A stretch of DNA of 26,367 nt from Isoetes engelmannii (Eukaryota > Streptophyta > Lycopodiopsida > Isoetales > Isoetaceae). The DNA lies in the NCBI GenBank assembly GCA_011763485.2, contig JAANSK020122235.1, forward strand, positions 1 to 26,367, in the 5' to 3' direction. This document shows positions 10,401 to 18,748 of the stretch, piece by piece (the first letter of the stretch is position 1; every line of letters begins with the position of its first letter). Position numbers and translations under genes: made by a program. The notes below the pieces were generated by a model. It worked only from the letters and a program-made list of their open reading frames with translations. It did no database searches and was not told the DNA's origin.

Positions 10401-11416
10401 AGGCCATTAGGAATGATGCAGTGGAAAGACTGGAGCTTGGAAATGCCAATACTGAATGCTTGTCTGTGATCATGACAGATCTGTGTATGCATGGTGGGAA
10501 TCATTTGCATTCTTGGAAGGATGGCAGGTCATCAAAGCTCAAAGATTTGCTCACACCACTGGAATTCAGGATTCATCTTTCAGATTTAAGAATTGAAGTC
10601 ATGGAAGAATTTGGTCTTTGCACTGAAAGACCATGCTCCAGTTATTCCTCGAGGAGACTTGGATTAAGAGAAATTCTAAGCAAATGGCTCCGTAACTTGC
10701 TCGGCACTGACAAATTGGAGGAACAACTGAGAGAAATGAAGATGAGCTTGAAAGAATTAAAAACGGAAATGGAAAAAGGTTTCCAGAAACTGGAAAGGTC
10801 GGGTGATGAATTGAATTCAATGCTAACAAGCAAATTACTCCAGCTGATAGCTCGTGTGGATCTACCATGTCCAAGGTTGCCATATCTCACGAGCGAGCAT
10901 GGTGTTCTCCAGGTCCTCTCCTCGTTGTACCAAACAACAAGTCGTTTGCACTTTATGTGTGAATGGCAAGGGGGTGCACATCACATCGAAGGAGACCATA
11001 AGGGTTTGCAATTGAAATTGACACGCACATGTTTAGTTCAAGCAGCTCCAATTCTTGTGCCTGCATTAAAACTTCTTGTTCTTGCAGCACGAGTTGCAGC
11101 CACCGGCCTGAGTTTGGCTATTTCTCCTATTCCACTGCCATCATTTGCAGGAGAAGGTACGCTGCGTAGAGCAGCATTACCAGAGATGCTAAAGACATTT
11201 GCTGCTGGGTTGGAAGCTGAATTGGCTACGGATTGGCATGCCAAACCTGATGTAGCGTTGCTCAAATCATTCTTGGAGCAGACTTTGAAGGGAAAAGTTA
11301 TCAGTTTGCTCGACTTCGGGCTTTATAAAGTGCAGACCCCATCCGGTATCAGCTACCTCTGCTATCAACATTCCAAGGACTATCAGTGCACAGGAGATCA
11401 AAGTTTGCGTTTATAA
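7490..11416 (+). CDS. LRR-ROCO-like protein (TORNADO1-like), single exon
   Basis: Intact frame of 1308 residues without introns. The start ATG at 7490 is the first after the in-frame TAG at 7478. Residues about 100-400 carry ribonuclease-inhibitor-type leucine-rich repeats (pattern LQELxLxxNxIxxxGAxxLAxxL, clearest at 194-345). Residues about 498-690 look like a Roc-type GTPase fold: beta strand FKLFVCG then KKTIKAKQS where the P-loop should be, a strand SLFLIVCNAPP, and KVIICLAFHKN at the usual specificity-loop place. About 690-960 resembles a COR region with winged-helix-like segments. A charged coiled coil (1066-1115, LEEQLREMKMSLKELKTEME) and a helical C-terminal part follow. Layout, length and single exon match plant TORNADO1, a ROCO-type protein needed for growth and patterning. 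The Roc P-loop lacks the invariant G, K and S/T (K510, A511, K512), so nucleotide binding is doubtful. No signal peptide or membrane span is evident. LRR call firm; TORNADO1 relationship moderate. Confidence 0.75.
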   Translation: MAGGACYNSPGEAFATAVHKIGQPPGHSHWSTVYLRSSSEVGSGEAWISLCEKYKFIIDKLFVSFDCNEAEALDFVRGLRHCYVREIYFDLTDGWMKALMHLYLMPPLKVLSFDRITGEGIVNLSTVLKDDRVKLESFFLVGTPKTTLEKQSDAIAESFKCQFGTLQILALSRIMVMQKHFIEIAKTLQNPQTKLQELYLEGVEVGEKGAQFLAEGIESPYNILQKLWLDNNRIGDAGTVNLAKALRSPNCKLQELQLKRNGIRNKGAQALADCLDSKLKRLDISFNEHVTEDGAMALAHSLQQKNCTLQELILEYCNIGGKGIEHLTKTLQDPNCPLVKLTLPVTENKDLVAVAESLQACQLQQLTLRASNSKLDLKEGQKNILSALDSYYWCSLNSLFLYDDITIFKEELEKTFEDWRSQKFSFMPLPNPRLLIPDSWCPEKRMISFQLGFWKPLERLSMEDHNQAFGKTRDSLISRNAAICEGDLLKFEKEQPPTFKLFVCGKKTIKAKQSIIDYISRPNKWYKRNAQLRSYMNLSLTQISVENEENLLVSEVCETDDYFPFFSAKPRKSLFLIVCNAPPVLDAGQPELDRQLCYWLKSIASSSSYHGPKPKVIICLAFHKNQKNLRRIARFRTEHVIREFQEVIDFGPAKDNNVFSILDCSNREIKHMKEKIERLFFDLRYETFSVPKICVDLLNFIPKLWGTQNNMFPISSVENLVCKFQKHHSNATEVNIRTALQLLHSNGYIVYHPTSEIVILALEFFAFLVRDLRSTRATLMAKEDIALRISDQMHVHVDLVYQVLYSLHLEGIIHPVNEAWTGDFGKVPKQFLNPMLVATRLQRWPNHIEQKKQSYWGRRFECVDKMRTTLPQQLFRKLQSKQGHLLHLKQETFDFGAEYIYLVGNSIQVIVQIGGEKEGWSDKQWIDIMFKVSEERRYDYQQDIILAQILNQIEDICYAEYVCPTVHLEEKAIRNDAVERLELGNANTECLSVIMTDLCMHGGNHLHSWKDGRSSKLKDLLTPLEFRIHLSDLRIEVMEEFGLCTERPCSSYSSRRLGLREILSKWLRNLLGTDKLEEQLREMKMSLKELKTEMEKGFQKLERSGDELNSMLTSKLLQLIARVDLPCPRLPYLTSEHGVLQVLSSLYQTTSRLHFMCEWQGGAHHIEGDHKGLQLKLTRTCLVQAAPILVPALKLLVLAARVAATGLSLAISPIPLPSFAGEGTLRRAALPEMLKTFAAGLEAELATDWHAKPDVALLKSFLEQTLKGKVISLLDFGLYKVQTPSGISYLCYQHSKDYQCTGDQSLRL

Positions 11417-11550
11417 GCTGTGAGTGTTTCTTGCTTTGCTGTAGTAAGTATTTGTTCTGCAATATAAAAGCCAGTTAATATATAATTTGGAGGGGGAACT
11501 CTGGCCGTTGCATCCTTTAAATTAACAAGAAATTTATCGCAGCCGCCGCA
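11417..11550 (+). other. Probable 3' UTR of LRR gene
   Basis: Short AT-rich stretch after the TAA stop with AATATAAAAG at about 11460 and no open frame. AATAAA occurs later at about 11925. The exact poly(A) site cannot be fixed from sequence alone. Confidence 0.35.
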
Positions 11551-11753
11551 AACATTTCTCTTTGTTGAATTACTTATTTGTTGAATTACTTATTGGTTCA
11601 AAGTGTCTGTTTTGGACGGTGTGGAAGCCATCCTTGAACATGTGAAACCGAACATTTCTCTTTGTTGATTTACTTATTTGTCAAATTACTTATTGGTTTA
11701 AACTATCGAGCGTTTCTCTATGTTGAATTACTCATTTGTTAATTACTTATTGG
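11551..11753 (+). repeat. Three-copy interrupted repeat
   Basis: A unit of about 45 nt, built of TTTCTCTTTGTTGA, TTACTTATTTGT and AATTACTTATTGGT, occurs at 11551-11598, 11651-11698 and 11711-11753 with small changes. The first two copies are separated by about 50 nt of unrelated sequence. Each copy also repeats TTGAATTACTTATT internally. It lies in the 3' flank of the LRR gene. Confidence 0.7.
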
Positions 11754-12299
11754 TATGTTTGGATGCGAAACCCACTTCTAGGCCTATGAAAGTTGAACCA
11801 ACTAGACTAGTGTTGGACATGTGAAAGTTGGAAGTAGTTGTTGTCCATATCTTATAACATTCTCTAGATAAATTGGCCTTGTACAAATGAACAGTAGGTG
11901 TAATTTGATGGTTTATAAAGAAACAATAAAGGTAAAAACATAAGCACCCCATAAACTGGGCTCCCCACCGGCGTCCACTTAGATCTCACCAGGCCAATTA
12001 AACAAGGTGTTGTTGCACAAGGGGTTACCCTTTGATACTAGAAGTAAAAATTTAATGTACGGAAATGAAGACCAGAAATAATGGAGACTAGAAATGCTTT
12101 GAGTCAACCACCATTAAAAGTCAATTCTAACCTCTTCAAAAAACTAAAGGAAATACATAGAATTCCCCCCATCATCCACCACTTTCACTCACTCTTACTC
12201 AAAGCATAAACAACAAATATACTTTTGAAGTCCAATTGTTAAACATTTTTCATGAGTTCCTAATCTAGTGCAGCATCACTTTGTTATCACCATAACACA
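11754..12299. other. AT-rich spacer, no gene seen
   Basis: No frame with recognisable content. Includes AATAAA at about 11925. Confidence 0.5.
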
Positions 12300-12573
12300 A
12301 TAGGAATGAACAAAACAAGGGCAGAAGCTGCACAAGAAGGCTGTTTCAGAGTTTCCAGGTCTTCCCGGGATTGGCTGAGCGGAAGTTTGCCATTTGGCGG
12401 GACTTCCTTGGGATAGTAGATGCTGATGGTTGTTTTGTTCAGTTGTAGTTGTATGGTTGTTGGAGTGGTGGGGTACTGCTGTCTCTTCGAGGCAGTTTCT
12501 CTTGCTCCCCACTCACCTTGTACTTCTGTTATTCTTTTAATACATTGATATACGTTCTTCAAAAAAAAAAAAA
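12300..12573 (+). mobile_element. Probable 3' end of a LINE/retroposon
   Basis: G/T-rich sequence followed by TTATTCTTTTAATACATTGA, then TACGTTCTTC and an A13 run ending near 12573. The G/T-rich to T-rich 3' UTR with a pure A tail resembles the 3' end of plant L1 insertions cut short at the 5' side. No reverse transcriptase or Zn-knuckle is left, so this is judged on shape only. Confidence 0.4.
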
Positions 12574-12784
12574 GGGCTCCTTTACACACACAATGAGAAA
12601 GTTTTGCTCAGGTGTGAAAAATGCTAAGCAAAGAATGTGATCAGGTAAAACAATGGAGCTTAACAAATCATTATTGTCTAAGCATAACTGCCAAGACAAT
12701 AGTAGTATTAGGGCTTATGAAAAAGGAATCAAGAGAGGTTTTTCTTTCATTGACTTCAATTTCGTTCATCCCTTTTCTCTTCCG

Positions 12785-12852
12785 GGACTTCGGTCCTTTT
12801 GTTTGCATTATTTTAGGACTCCGGTCCCCATTCTGTTTAAGGACTTCGGTCC
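12785..12852. repeat. Three hairpins of the GGAC-TTCG-GTCC type
   Basis: GGACTTCGGTCC at 12785-12796 and 12841-12852, and the variant GGACTCCGGTCC at 12816-12827. Each is a 4-bp stem with a 4-nt loop. As RNA the first and third would be the very stable C(UUCG)G tetraloop. Start-to-start spacing is 31 and 25 nt. Sequence between copies is T-rich and not repeated. Confidence 0.65.
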
Positions 12853-12916
12853 CCCTATGTATAGTTCCGTCGCATGTCCAATTGGATGCTGCCTTTGTGG
12901 TGCGACGTTAAAAATG

Positions 12917-12970
12917 CTTATCTTATATTATCTTATCTTATCTTATCTTATCTTATCTTATCTTATCTTT
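12917..12970 (+). repeat. TATCT pentanucleotide microsatellite
   Basis: About ten tandem units of TTATC/TATCT with one interrupting ATATTA near the left end. Confidence 0.9.
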
Positions 12971-13479
12971 ACACCAGATATTTTCATAGCCGGAGCTTTT
13001 TGCAAAGAAGAGTGCTCCCACCCACCAACACCAACGGCAAATTATATACAATTACGTGCAATTGCACGTTTACATACAAGCATACATCATTGGCATATAA
13101 CCAAAATATTTCCATCCATCCGAGGGTTTGTCCTCTAGGACAACCCAAAAATACATAAACACTGGACATAGGGAGCATTTAGGCAGAGCATGAGTGTTGC
13201 AGCACTCCCATTTGAAAGATTCCCTTAAAAAACAGATTGCTCTTCAGAAGAAGGTCTTTTGAAGGTGAAGGGGAGAAGTATAAGAATTATTTTTTTTTAA
13301 CCTTAATTTTGACTGCTTGCTGAGTTTTTAGTTGCCTGCCATTATTGATCATGCAAAAAACTCCCTAAAAACTCATAATAATTAAATAAATAGGAAAGAA
13401 AACAAAATCTCGGAAAATAGACAAAAGATTTTACAAAGTGAATGCAAGTATTTTGATAGAAGTAACCAAAGGGGCTAAA
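12971..13479. other. AT-rich spacer, no gene seen
   Basis: Long frames crossing this stretch are extended by the TATCT microsatellite and carry no family motif. Confidence 0.5.
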
Positions 13480-13636
13480 ATTTTAGCTTCTGCAAAAGTG
13501 GCACTACGTCTATCGCTTGCAGAAGCTAAAATCTTGAGGGTGGGTATGATATAAGAAGTGGGCATGCTTCCCACTTCTTATATCTTTCTCTGTTATATAT
13601 TTTGAGGGCTAGACCACTCCACTTGGATGGTCTAGC
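13480..13636. repeat. Three consecutive inverted repeats
   Basis: Arms 13480-13495 / 13517-13532 (16 bp, TTTTAGCTTCTGCAA); 13548-13562 / 13570-13584 (15 bp, GATATAAGAAGTGGG, 7-nt loop); and 13608-13616 / 13628-13636 (9 bp, GCTAGACCA). All are perfect. The cluster may be the folded remains of one foldback transposon, or a source of hairpin RNA. Confidence 0.75.
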
Positions 13637-13650
13637 TTCTCTCTGAATCT

Positions 13651-13778
13651 GGATGGGCTCCCATCAATCTGGATATGCGTCTGCTAAGAGCACGCGTGAA
13701 GTTTCCGGTTATGTGGATGGGCTTCCATCAATCTGGATATGCGTCTGCTTAAAGCAGGCATGAAATTTCCGGTTATCT
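13651..13778 (+). repeat. Two-copy tandem repeat, 64-bp unit
   Basis: Copies 13651-13714 and 13715-13778 share GGATGGGCT, CCATCAATCTGGATATGCGT, GAA-TTTCCGGTTAT with a few substitutions. They directly follow the hairpin cluster at 13480-13636. Confidence 0.8.
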
Positions 13779-14213
13779 GGGGGCAGGCAGAGGCCCTTTT
13801 GCTAGATTTTATCCTGTAGTTCAAGGTTTGAGGAGAGAGGAATAGATAGATAGTGTTTGAAGAGATAAAGATAGGTGCGAGCAGGAAATAGGGGTTTTTA
13901 AGTTCTGGTTTAGGTATCAATTGGGTAAAGATGAGTCAGTAGTTGGTTAGAGTCAAATAGAGTATGTTAGTGGTTGTTGTCATCCTACGGCGTGTCTTGA
14001 GGGAGAACGATAGAAAGCATTGAGAAAAGACGATAGGAAGCAGGGCCAATAAGTATATGTGCTCTGGGTAGTGTATAGATGGGTTCAGAGGGCTGGAGGA
14101 TAGGCAAGACGTCTAGTTGTCCTAGTGGTTGGATGTGCACTAGTCTTTTAGGCAGCAGTAGTCTTGTTGTCACTTTTATTTGGCTTTGTATTAGTCTTTT
14201 AATAGTCTTGGTT
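13779..14213. other. Spacer downstream of the methyltransferase pseudogene
   Basis: No recognisable coding frame. The stretch probably includes the 3' UTR or flank of the minus-strand gene ending at 14214. No clear polyadenylation signal was identified on the minus strand. Confidence 0.45.
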
Positions 14214-14969
14214 TCACTCTCCCTGGGCCTCTGCTTGTCCCAACCAATCCCTTAGCAGGAGCCTGGCAGCTGGGGTAATGAATCCCGTTTCGCTTAGTAG
14301 CAGCTTGAGTTGTGATAGACGGGTGTTCTTGCTCCTTGCTCCCCAGGTATCTAGCGAAGGGCTGGAATCTGGCTTTGCGTCGTTTATAGCGGCGTTCTTT
14401 ACTTCAATTGAACTTGTCATGGGAGGTTGAACCTCTGAAGAAGTCATTTTTGCAAAATCAGAGGACTTGGCTCCTACCTCTTCATTCTCGTCTGGAAGTG
14501 TTGGTAGTGCAGCCAATCTCATTTTTATGAATTGTACAACCTCTTTATCGAGGTAGATGGCCACACAGTTTCTACCCTTTTTGAGTGCACAGGCAATTGT
14601 AGTTCCAGAACCAGAAAAAGCACCTAAAACTCAATCCCCTTGACGTGAAAACATGTCAATGAGTTTGTTTATAAGCTTTTGGGGTTTCTGGTAATGATTA
14701 CCAATTCTCCCCGATGCACTCAGGTCCTGGATCTTTTGCAAGGCTATTGGAAATTCTATGACATTGGAGAAGTCAGAGCATGCAGTAGTGTTGAAGTGCT
14801 CCATTGTTCTTTTTGCCATCAAAGCTCCAGTAAGCTACATGAAGATACTCGACTTTGCCCAGTAGCCGGGGACGCCCACCATGATGGATAATATTGGATT
14901 TGTACCTGATAGTTTGAAACAGTAGATTATGAAATGGAAAACATTAAAACATTTCGAATTAAGAACCTA

Positions 14970-15137
14970 TTGTATTCTAGAATACAAGTCAAACAAATGA
15001 AGCAGAGCCTATTGTATTACAGAATACAAATCGATTAAACCAACCAAAACCAACTATATTCTGGAATACAATTTGAGCAAAAATGCAGGCAATAGATCTA
15101 AAAGCAAAAGCAAGAAAACAAAAGTATTCCAGAATAA
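14970..15137. repeat. Four GTATTC-NN-GAATAC palindromes in one intron
   Basis: Palindromes at 14972-14985 (extended to the 18-bp TTGTATTCTAGAATACAA at 14970-14987), 15014-15027 (one mismatch), 15056-15069 and 15124-15137. Spacings are 42, 42 and 68 bp. All lie inside the inferred 283-nt intron 14906-15188 of the methyltransferase gene. The first two are also followed by similar flanks on the minus strand (AATACAATAGG), so the repeated unit is longer than the palindrome. Confidence 0.8.
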
Positions 15138-15858
15138 GAAGCAAAGACAAGTAGAATTATTTCATAAAATAATTAAGCAATGGTTTACTAATCCAGATTC
15201 TCATAGTCGGCTTGTTCTGGTGATCCGAAATTCTTTTTGCAGCACGCTTCTACAAGTCCAGCCTGCATGCTAGAGTGAAAAATCACCAGTCTCCAATGTT
15301 CTGTTGTTGTTACTTTCATCAGTCCATTAATAAATTCCTGGTACTCTCCATGCTTGAAGGGATGGTCATCGTATCTGCTGTCCTTTATTTTGAAACCATA
15401 GGGACTGTCTGCTGCAATGATTAGAGTGAAGTCTTGTGGCTTGATGGTGCCTGCTAGCTTAGTAAAATCCCCTTAAACTATTGTGATCAGATTATTTTGA
15501 TCGAGCAAGGTAAATGGCTCATAATCTGAAGTCTCTGTGCTGACAATTCTCCTGTCAGCCAAAGCTCTTTCTTTCTTTGCAAACCTCACAAGGTGTAGGG
15601 AGTCTTCATGTAAGTCATTGTTCTTCTTCTTGTTCTAAAGTTACCTTTACAAATTAGTAAACTAAAATAGCTAGAAAAACCAAAATACATATCCATCCTT
15701 TAAAATTCGGAGCATATTGTATTATATGCTCATCTGATGTGGCAATTGGATATAGTTCCTTGCACCTTTCCCAGGTTTCAATGTTCAGCTGCTCCATCAA
15801 AGAAGTTTGGCACTAAATGACAGTTTTTTGGTTGCAAACAGAACATCAAGGTGGAAAT

Positions 15859-15872
15859 GTATTCTTGAATAC
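15859..15872. repeat. GTATTC-NN-GAATAC palindrome
   Basis: GTATTCTTGAATAC, in the inferred intron between about 15892 and 15813 of the methyltransferase gene. Confidence 0.8.
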
Positions 15873-16155
15873 AAGAAGATATTAATGTATACCAAAAGAG
15901 ACATATTTGTGCAAATCCTTGGACATTTCTTCAAGGGTAAACTCTTTGTATACCACCTTCTGCAACAGCCTCTCCAAGATGTCAAAGTCGGTAAATCCTT
16001 GGAGTTCCCTCCATCTCTTTCTTTGGCACAACGAAGCCCTTCTTTTTATCTGAAACCTTCCTCTTGGACTTGAGTTCTCCATGTTGAAACATATTAAAAA
16101 TTTCGTTTTGGAGTTTCCGAATCTGCAAAAGGTTAGAAAGTTAGAAGACAGAACT

Positions 16156-16240
16156 GTGTTCCAGAATACAAAATACATAAGGAAGATTAGAAATTCATGT
16201 ACATGAGGCTTTAGGTAGGAAGAAAGGTATTTTGGAATAC
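16156..16240. repeat. Two GTATTC-NN-GAATAC palindromes in one intron
   Basis: GTGTTCCAGAATAC at 16156-16169 and GTATTTTGGAATAC at 16227-16240, each one mismatch from the consensus. Both fall in the 154-nt intron 16123-16276, whose donor (GTAAAC) and acceptor (TTTTGCAG) are clear on the minus strand. Confidence 0.75.
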
Positions 16241-17698
16241 AAGTGACAGAAAGGTCGAAGGGGAGAAACTGTTTACCCTTCCTTCCCCAAAGGCAAGCTG
16301 GAACCAGTTGTCGTGGCCGATGAGAGATATCCTTTTATTGGCTTCATCATATTTCAGGCAGCACTCAATGGCACAATGTTCCTTCAACTCCATCCAGACG
16401 TTTTTTTCTTAATATCATCACCATATTTTTCCTTAAACAGGACATATTCCCTGTGCATGAAGCAGATCTTGTCCACAAAACTCATCTTGAGCTTGTACTC
16501 ATTATCCGCATTGTGTGTCTTTGCTACTATTTTTGCCTCATCATCTTCCAGACCGACCACAGTACACAACACACAAAACGTTGAGGTACTTGAAATCATT
16601 TTTTCTCCTTGTACAATTGCCTTCTTCCTTTAAAACTGTGATTTCCACCCAAAACATAATGTGTGTAGCTGGCATCCTGCTCCTTGTCATACTGGATTGG
16701 ATCATCACACATTGCGTCCGGTCAACAAGAACTACAATAGGGGCAACATGTGCTAGTGGGTTGCTTTTAATCCTATCCTTTAGGTTCCGTAAGTGATCAA
16801 CATAAATTCGTCTGACCTAAAAGGGCCTTTCTCCAGATTCATCCTTAGGAGGAAGCTTCATACTTGTGATAGGTAGGTAGATAGCTCCCATCACGTATTC
16901 CCTCGTGTTTATAGCTTCCATCCGTTCACTTTTTTTGTCCAGTTTCATTTCTTTCATGGCAACACCAGGTGCCTTCTCCTTGCCCCTTTTTTTCTTACCC
17001 TCAGGCATCTCTGTTATCTGCAGAGTTTTTCTCTTCAGGGTAGGCTTCTTCTTCGCCTCCTTTGCTACAATTTGACCCTCTGGTCTTCGGCTAGCTGGTC
17101 TTTCCGATGTGTCTGCCGAGTCGGATTTTGTAGAAGGGGACTCTTCAGAACCTTCTTCTACTTCTTCTGTATGAGCAGCCCCCCTTGCCAGCAAATTCTT
17201 CCTCCTCAGAGGCATCATCAACAAGCAACATTGTCTTCGACTGCTGCACCTTGTTGATTAGGACAGAGAGACGCCCGTTGTAGAACTTGTGTTTCTTATA
17301 ATTGTACAACCATTGTGGCTGCATCTTAACCAGCTTGAAGAACTTTACTTCCACTATAATAAACCCCTTAGATGTCTTGAGGCTGAGCTTTAACGAGTCT
17401 GCTGACTGTGACTGTCAGAGTGCACCATTTTGGTTCTAGCTTTCTTGCAGATGTAGCGGAATGTAACTTCAGGATAATGGCCATCTAGCAGTCCCCTTGT
17501 CACGAACCACTGAGTGTTTAAACATTTAAAAATCTCGGGTTCAACTTCCTCTCTGGGCTTGTCCTGCGTCTGTGGAACCTTCTTGATTTTTAGTGATGGT
17601 AGTTTTCCTTTAGTAGCGGACTTGGACTTGTCCTGGCTGGACTTGGACTTGTCTTGGCTGGAAGAAAACACAAGCAGTTCAAGTCAGTTGACCTCCAA

Positions 17699-17712
17699 GT
17701 ATTCTGGAATAA
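17699..17712. repeat. GTATTC-NN-GAATA palindrome upstream of first recognised exon
   Basis: GTATTCTGGAATAA. On the minus strand it sits about 40 nt before the acceptor TTTTCTTCCAG of the first recognised exon, so again in intron sequence. Confidence 0.7.
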
Positions 17713-17871
17713 GATCAAAGCTAGAAGGAACTACAATTGGACATAATGTTCCAAGAAAGAAGCATTAAAACACAGCGAAATAGATGAGTTTAGCACATTT
17801 AGCGTAAAAAAGAGGCTGTTAACAAGCAAAATCAAGCAATTAAACACATAAAAAAATAACAAAAAGGGAAG

Positions 17872-18665
17872 TTTTTTTTTTTTTTTTTTTTACTAAATGC
17901 TGGATTTTTAGTTTTTGTAATAAGAATAAAAGTACAGTGCCCCATATGAAGGAAATAAGTGTGGGCGATAATTCACGTCCACCCAAAGTTGACAAGCAAG
18001 AAGGGAAGCCCAATCAATTGTCGTAGGGACTCCGACTCATCTACATTTTTACTGGCCCAGTGACACCTAAAGTACTCAATATGACCCTGGATCTGACCCA
18101 AATGGTCGAAGTCTTTGTCGTAGTGACCACCAAACTTCCTCCTGTGTGAAAGGCCCATAAGTGCTACCTCAAAGGTGAACATATTTTTCAGCATAAGGAG
18201 AAGTCCTTGTTGCCAAGAGCAACGCTGCACTTGTGACACCAGACCGCCCAGAGGGCAATTGTAATGAGCGAGTCCTCAACCTTGGTGCAGTCTATGTTGA
18301 TGATATCAGGCCATACCAATTTTCGTTGCACCAACCGTATGATTGGGGACACCCAATCCCAAAACCTCGAAATCCGAGTGCAAAAAAAGAGGTGATTCAT
18401 GTCCTCTACTTGCTGGCAGCCAACCGGGCACATGCTTGTTGCTGGGAGATGCCTTCAGGTGCGCCTATCCATGGTGCTCAAAGCATCATGGATTGCGAGC
18501 CATCTATGGAGCTGAAGTTTCCTTGATGCCCAAGAATTCCAGCACCTCCTCAGCCAAGAGATGAGGGTCTATTCAGGGACATTGAGTCGGGCAGCATCTT
18601 TGAGCTCATTTCTTTGTAAGCACAAGAGTTTTAACCGAGTAGCGGTGATGATCCTGTAGTGTCCA
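17872..18665 (-). mobile_element. 5'-truncated L1-type LINE with poly(A) tail
   Basis: On the minus strand the C-terminal end of a plant L1-type reverse transcriptase ORF can be read. A zf-RVT-like region MCPVGCQQVEDMNHLFFCT, then FWDWVSPIIRL lies at 18433-18340, preceded by a degraded WLAIHDALSTMDR segment and followed by ALWAVWCHKCSVAL and, in another frame, LLLMLKNMFTFEVALMGLSH. The insertion ends in T20 on the + strand (17872-17891), i.e. a poly(A) tail in its own orientation. The reverse transcriptase core is missing, so it is a dead 5'-truncated copy. It sits in what would be a 5' intron of the methyltransferase pseudogene. The left boundary near 18665 is approximate. Confidence 0.7.
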
Positions 18666-18748
18666 TCTCTCCTCTGCTTAAAAATCTTCGTAAATAAGAA
18701 CAAAATTTGATAAAAACACAAGTACATAAGACAAAAGAAAGACAAAGT

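Larger units (their letters stand above)
14214..17657 (-). pseudogene. ParB-like plus beta-class N4/N6 DNA methyltransferase gene, intron-containing, broken
   Basis: Read on the minus strand. Inferred exons: 17657-16277, 16122-about 15893, about 15812-15693, 15634-15189 and 14905-14214, several with clear GT/AG borders. In order: an N-terminal region starting with QDKSK repeats; an acidic then Lys-rich linker (17224-16840) that looks nuclear-targeting; a ParB-like stretch (16820-16400) with RRIYVDHLRNL, PIVVLVD, YVLGGNHS and DDEAKIVAKTHNADNEYKL; a connecting part; then the methylase, with catalytic motif DSPYGF (15392-15409) followed about 800 bp later by the AdoMet-binding motif AFSGSGTT (about 14598-14621). 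Motif IV before motif I is the order of beta-class (PF01555-type) enzymes that methylate cytosine N4 or adenine N6. Defects: in-frame TAG at 16817-16819, TAA at 15474-15476, TGA at 14631-14633; frameshifts near 17390, in a G run near 17180, and near 16690, 16580, 15960 and 14790; DPPY reads DSPY and the usual D before motif I is G. Methylase call firm, ParB-like call moderate; non-functional copy. Confidence 0.75.

Noticed and set aside
12287-12589. 100-codon frame on - strand
   Set aside because: It is antisense to the probable retroposon 3' end, and its Phe run is the complement of the A tail.
12785-12852. UUCG hairpins as rho-independent terminators
   Set aside because: Stems are only 4 bp, U tracts are not consistently placed, and the genome is eukaryotic.
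12653-13138. 161-codon frame on + strand
   Set aside because: It crosses the TATCT microsatellite and the UUCG-type hairpins and shows no domain.
14631-16819. In-frame TAG, TAA and TGA in the methyltransferase as sites of stop-removing RNA editing
   Set aside because: Such U-to-C editing is known from plant organelles. This is a spliceosomal-intron gene with frameshifts as well, and editing TGA to CGA would not explain the other defects. Decay is simpler.
14214-17657. Methyltransferase as bacterial contamination
   Set aside because: GT-AG introns with good acceptor tracts, flanking plant LINEs and AT-rich composition continuous with the neighbours argue for residence in the plant genome.
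18233-18564. Plus-strand 97- and 73-codon frames
   Set aside because: Opposite to the L1 zf-RVT region on the minus strand, which carries the recognisable Cys/His pattern.
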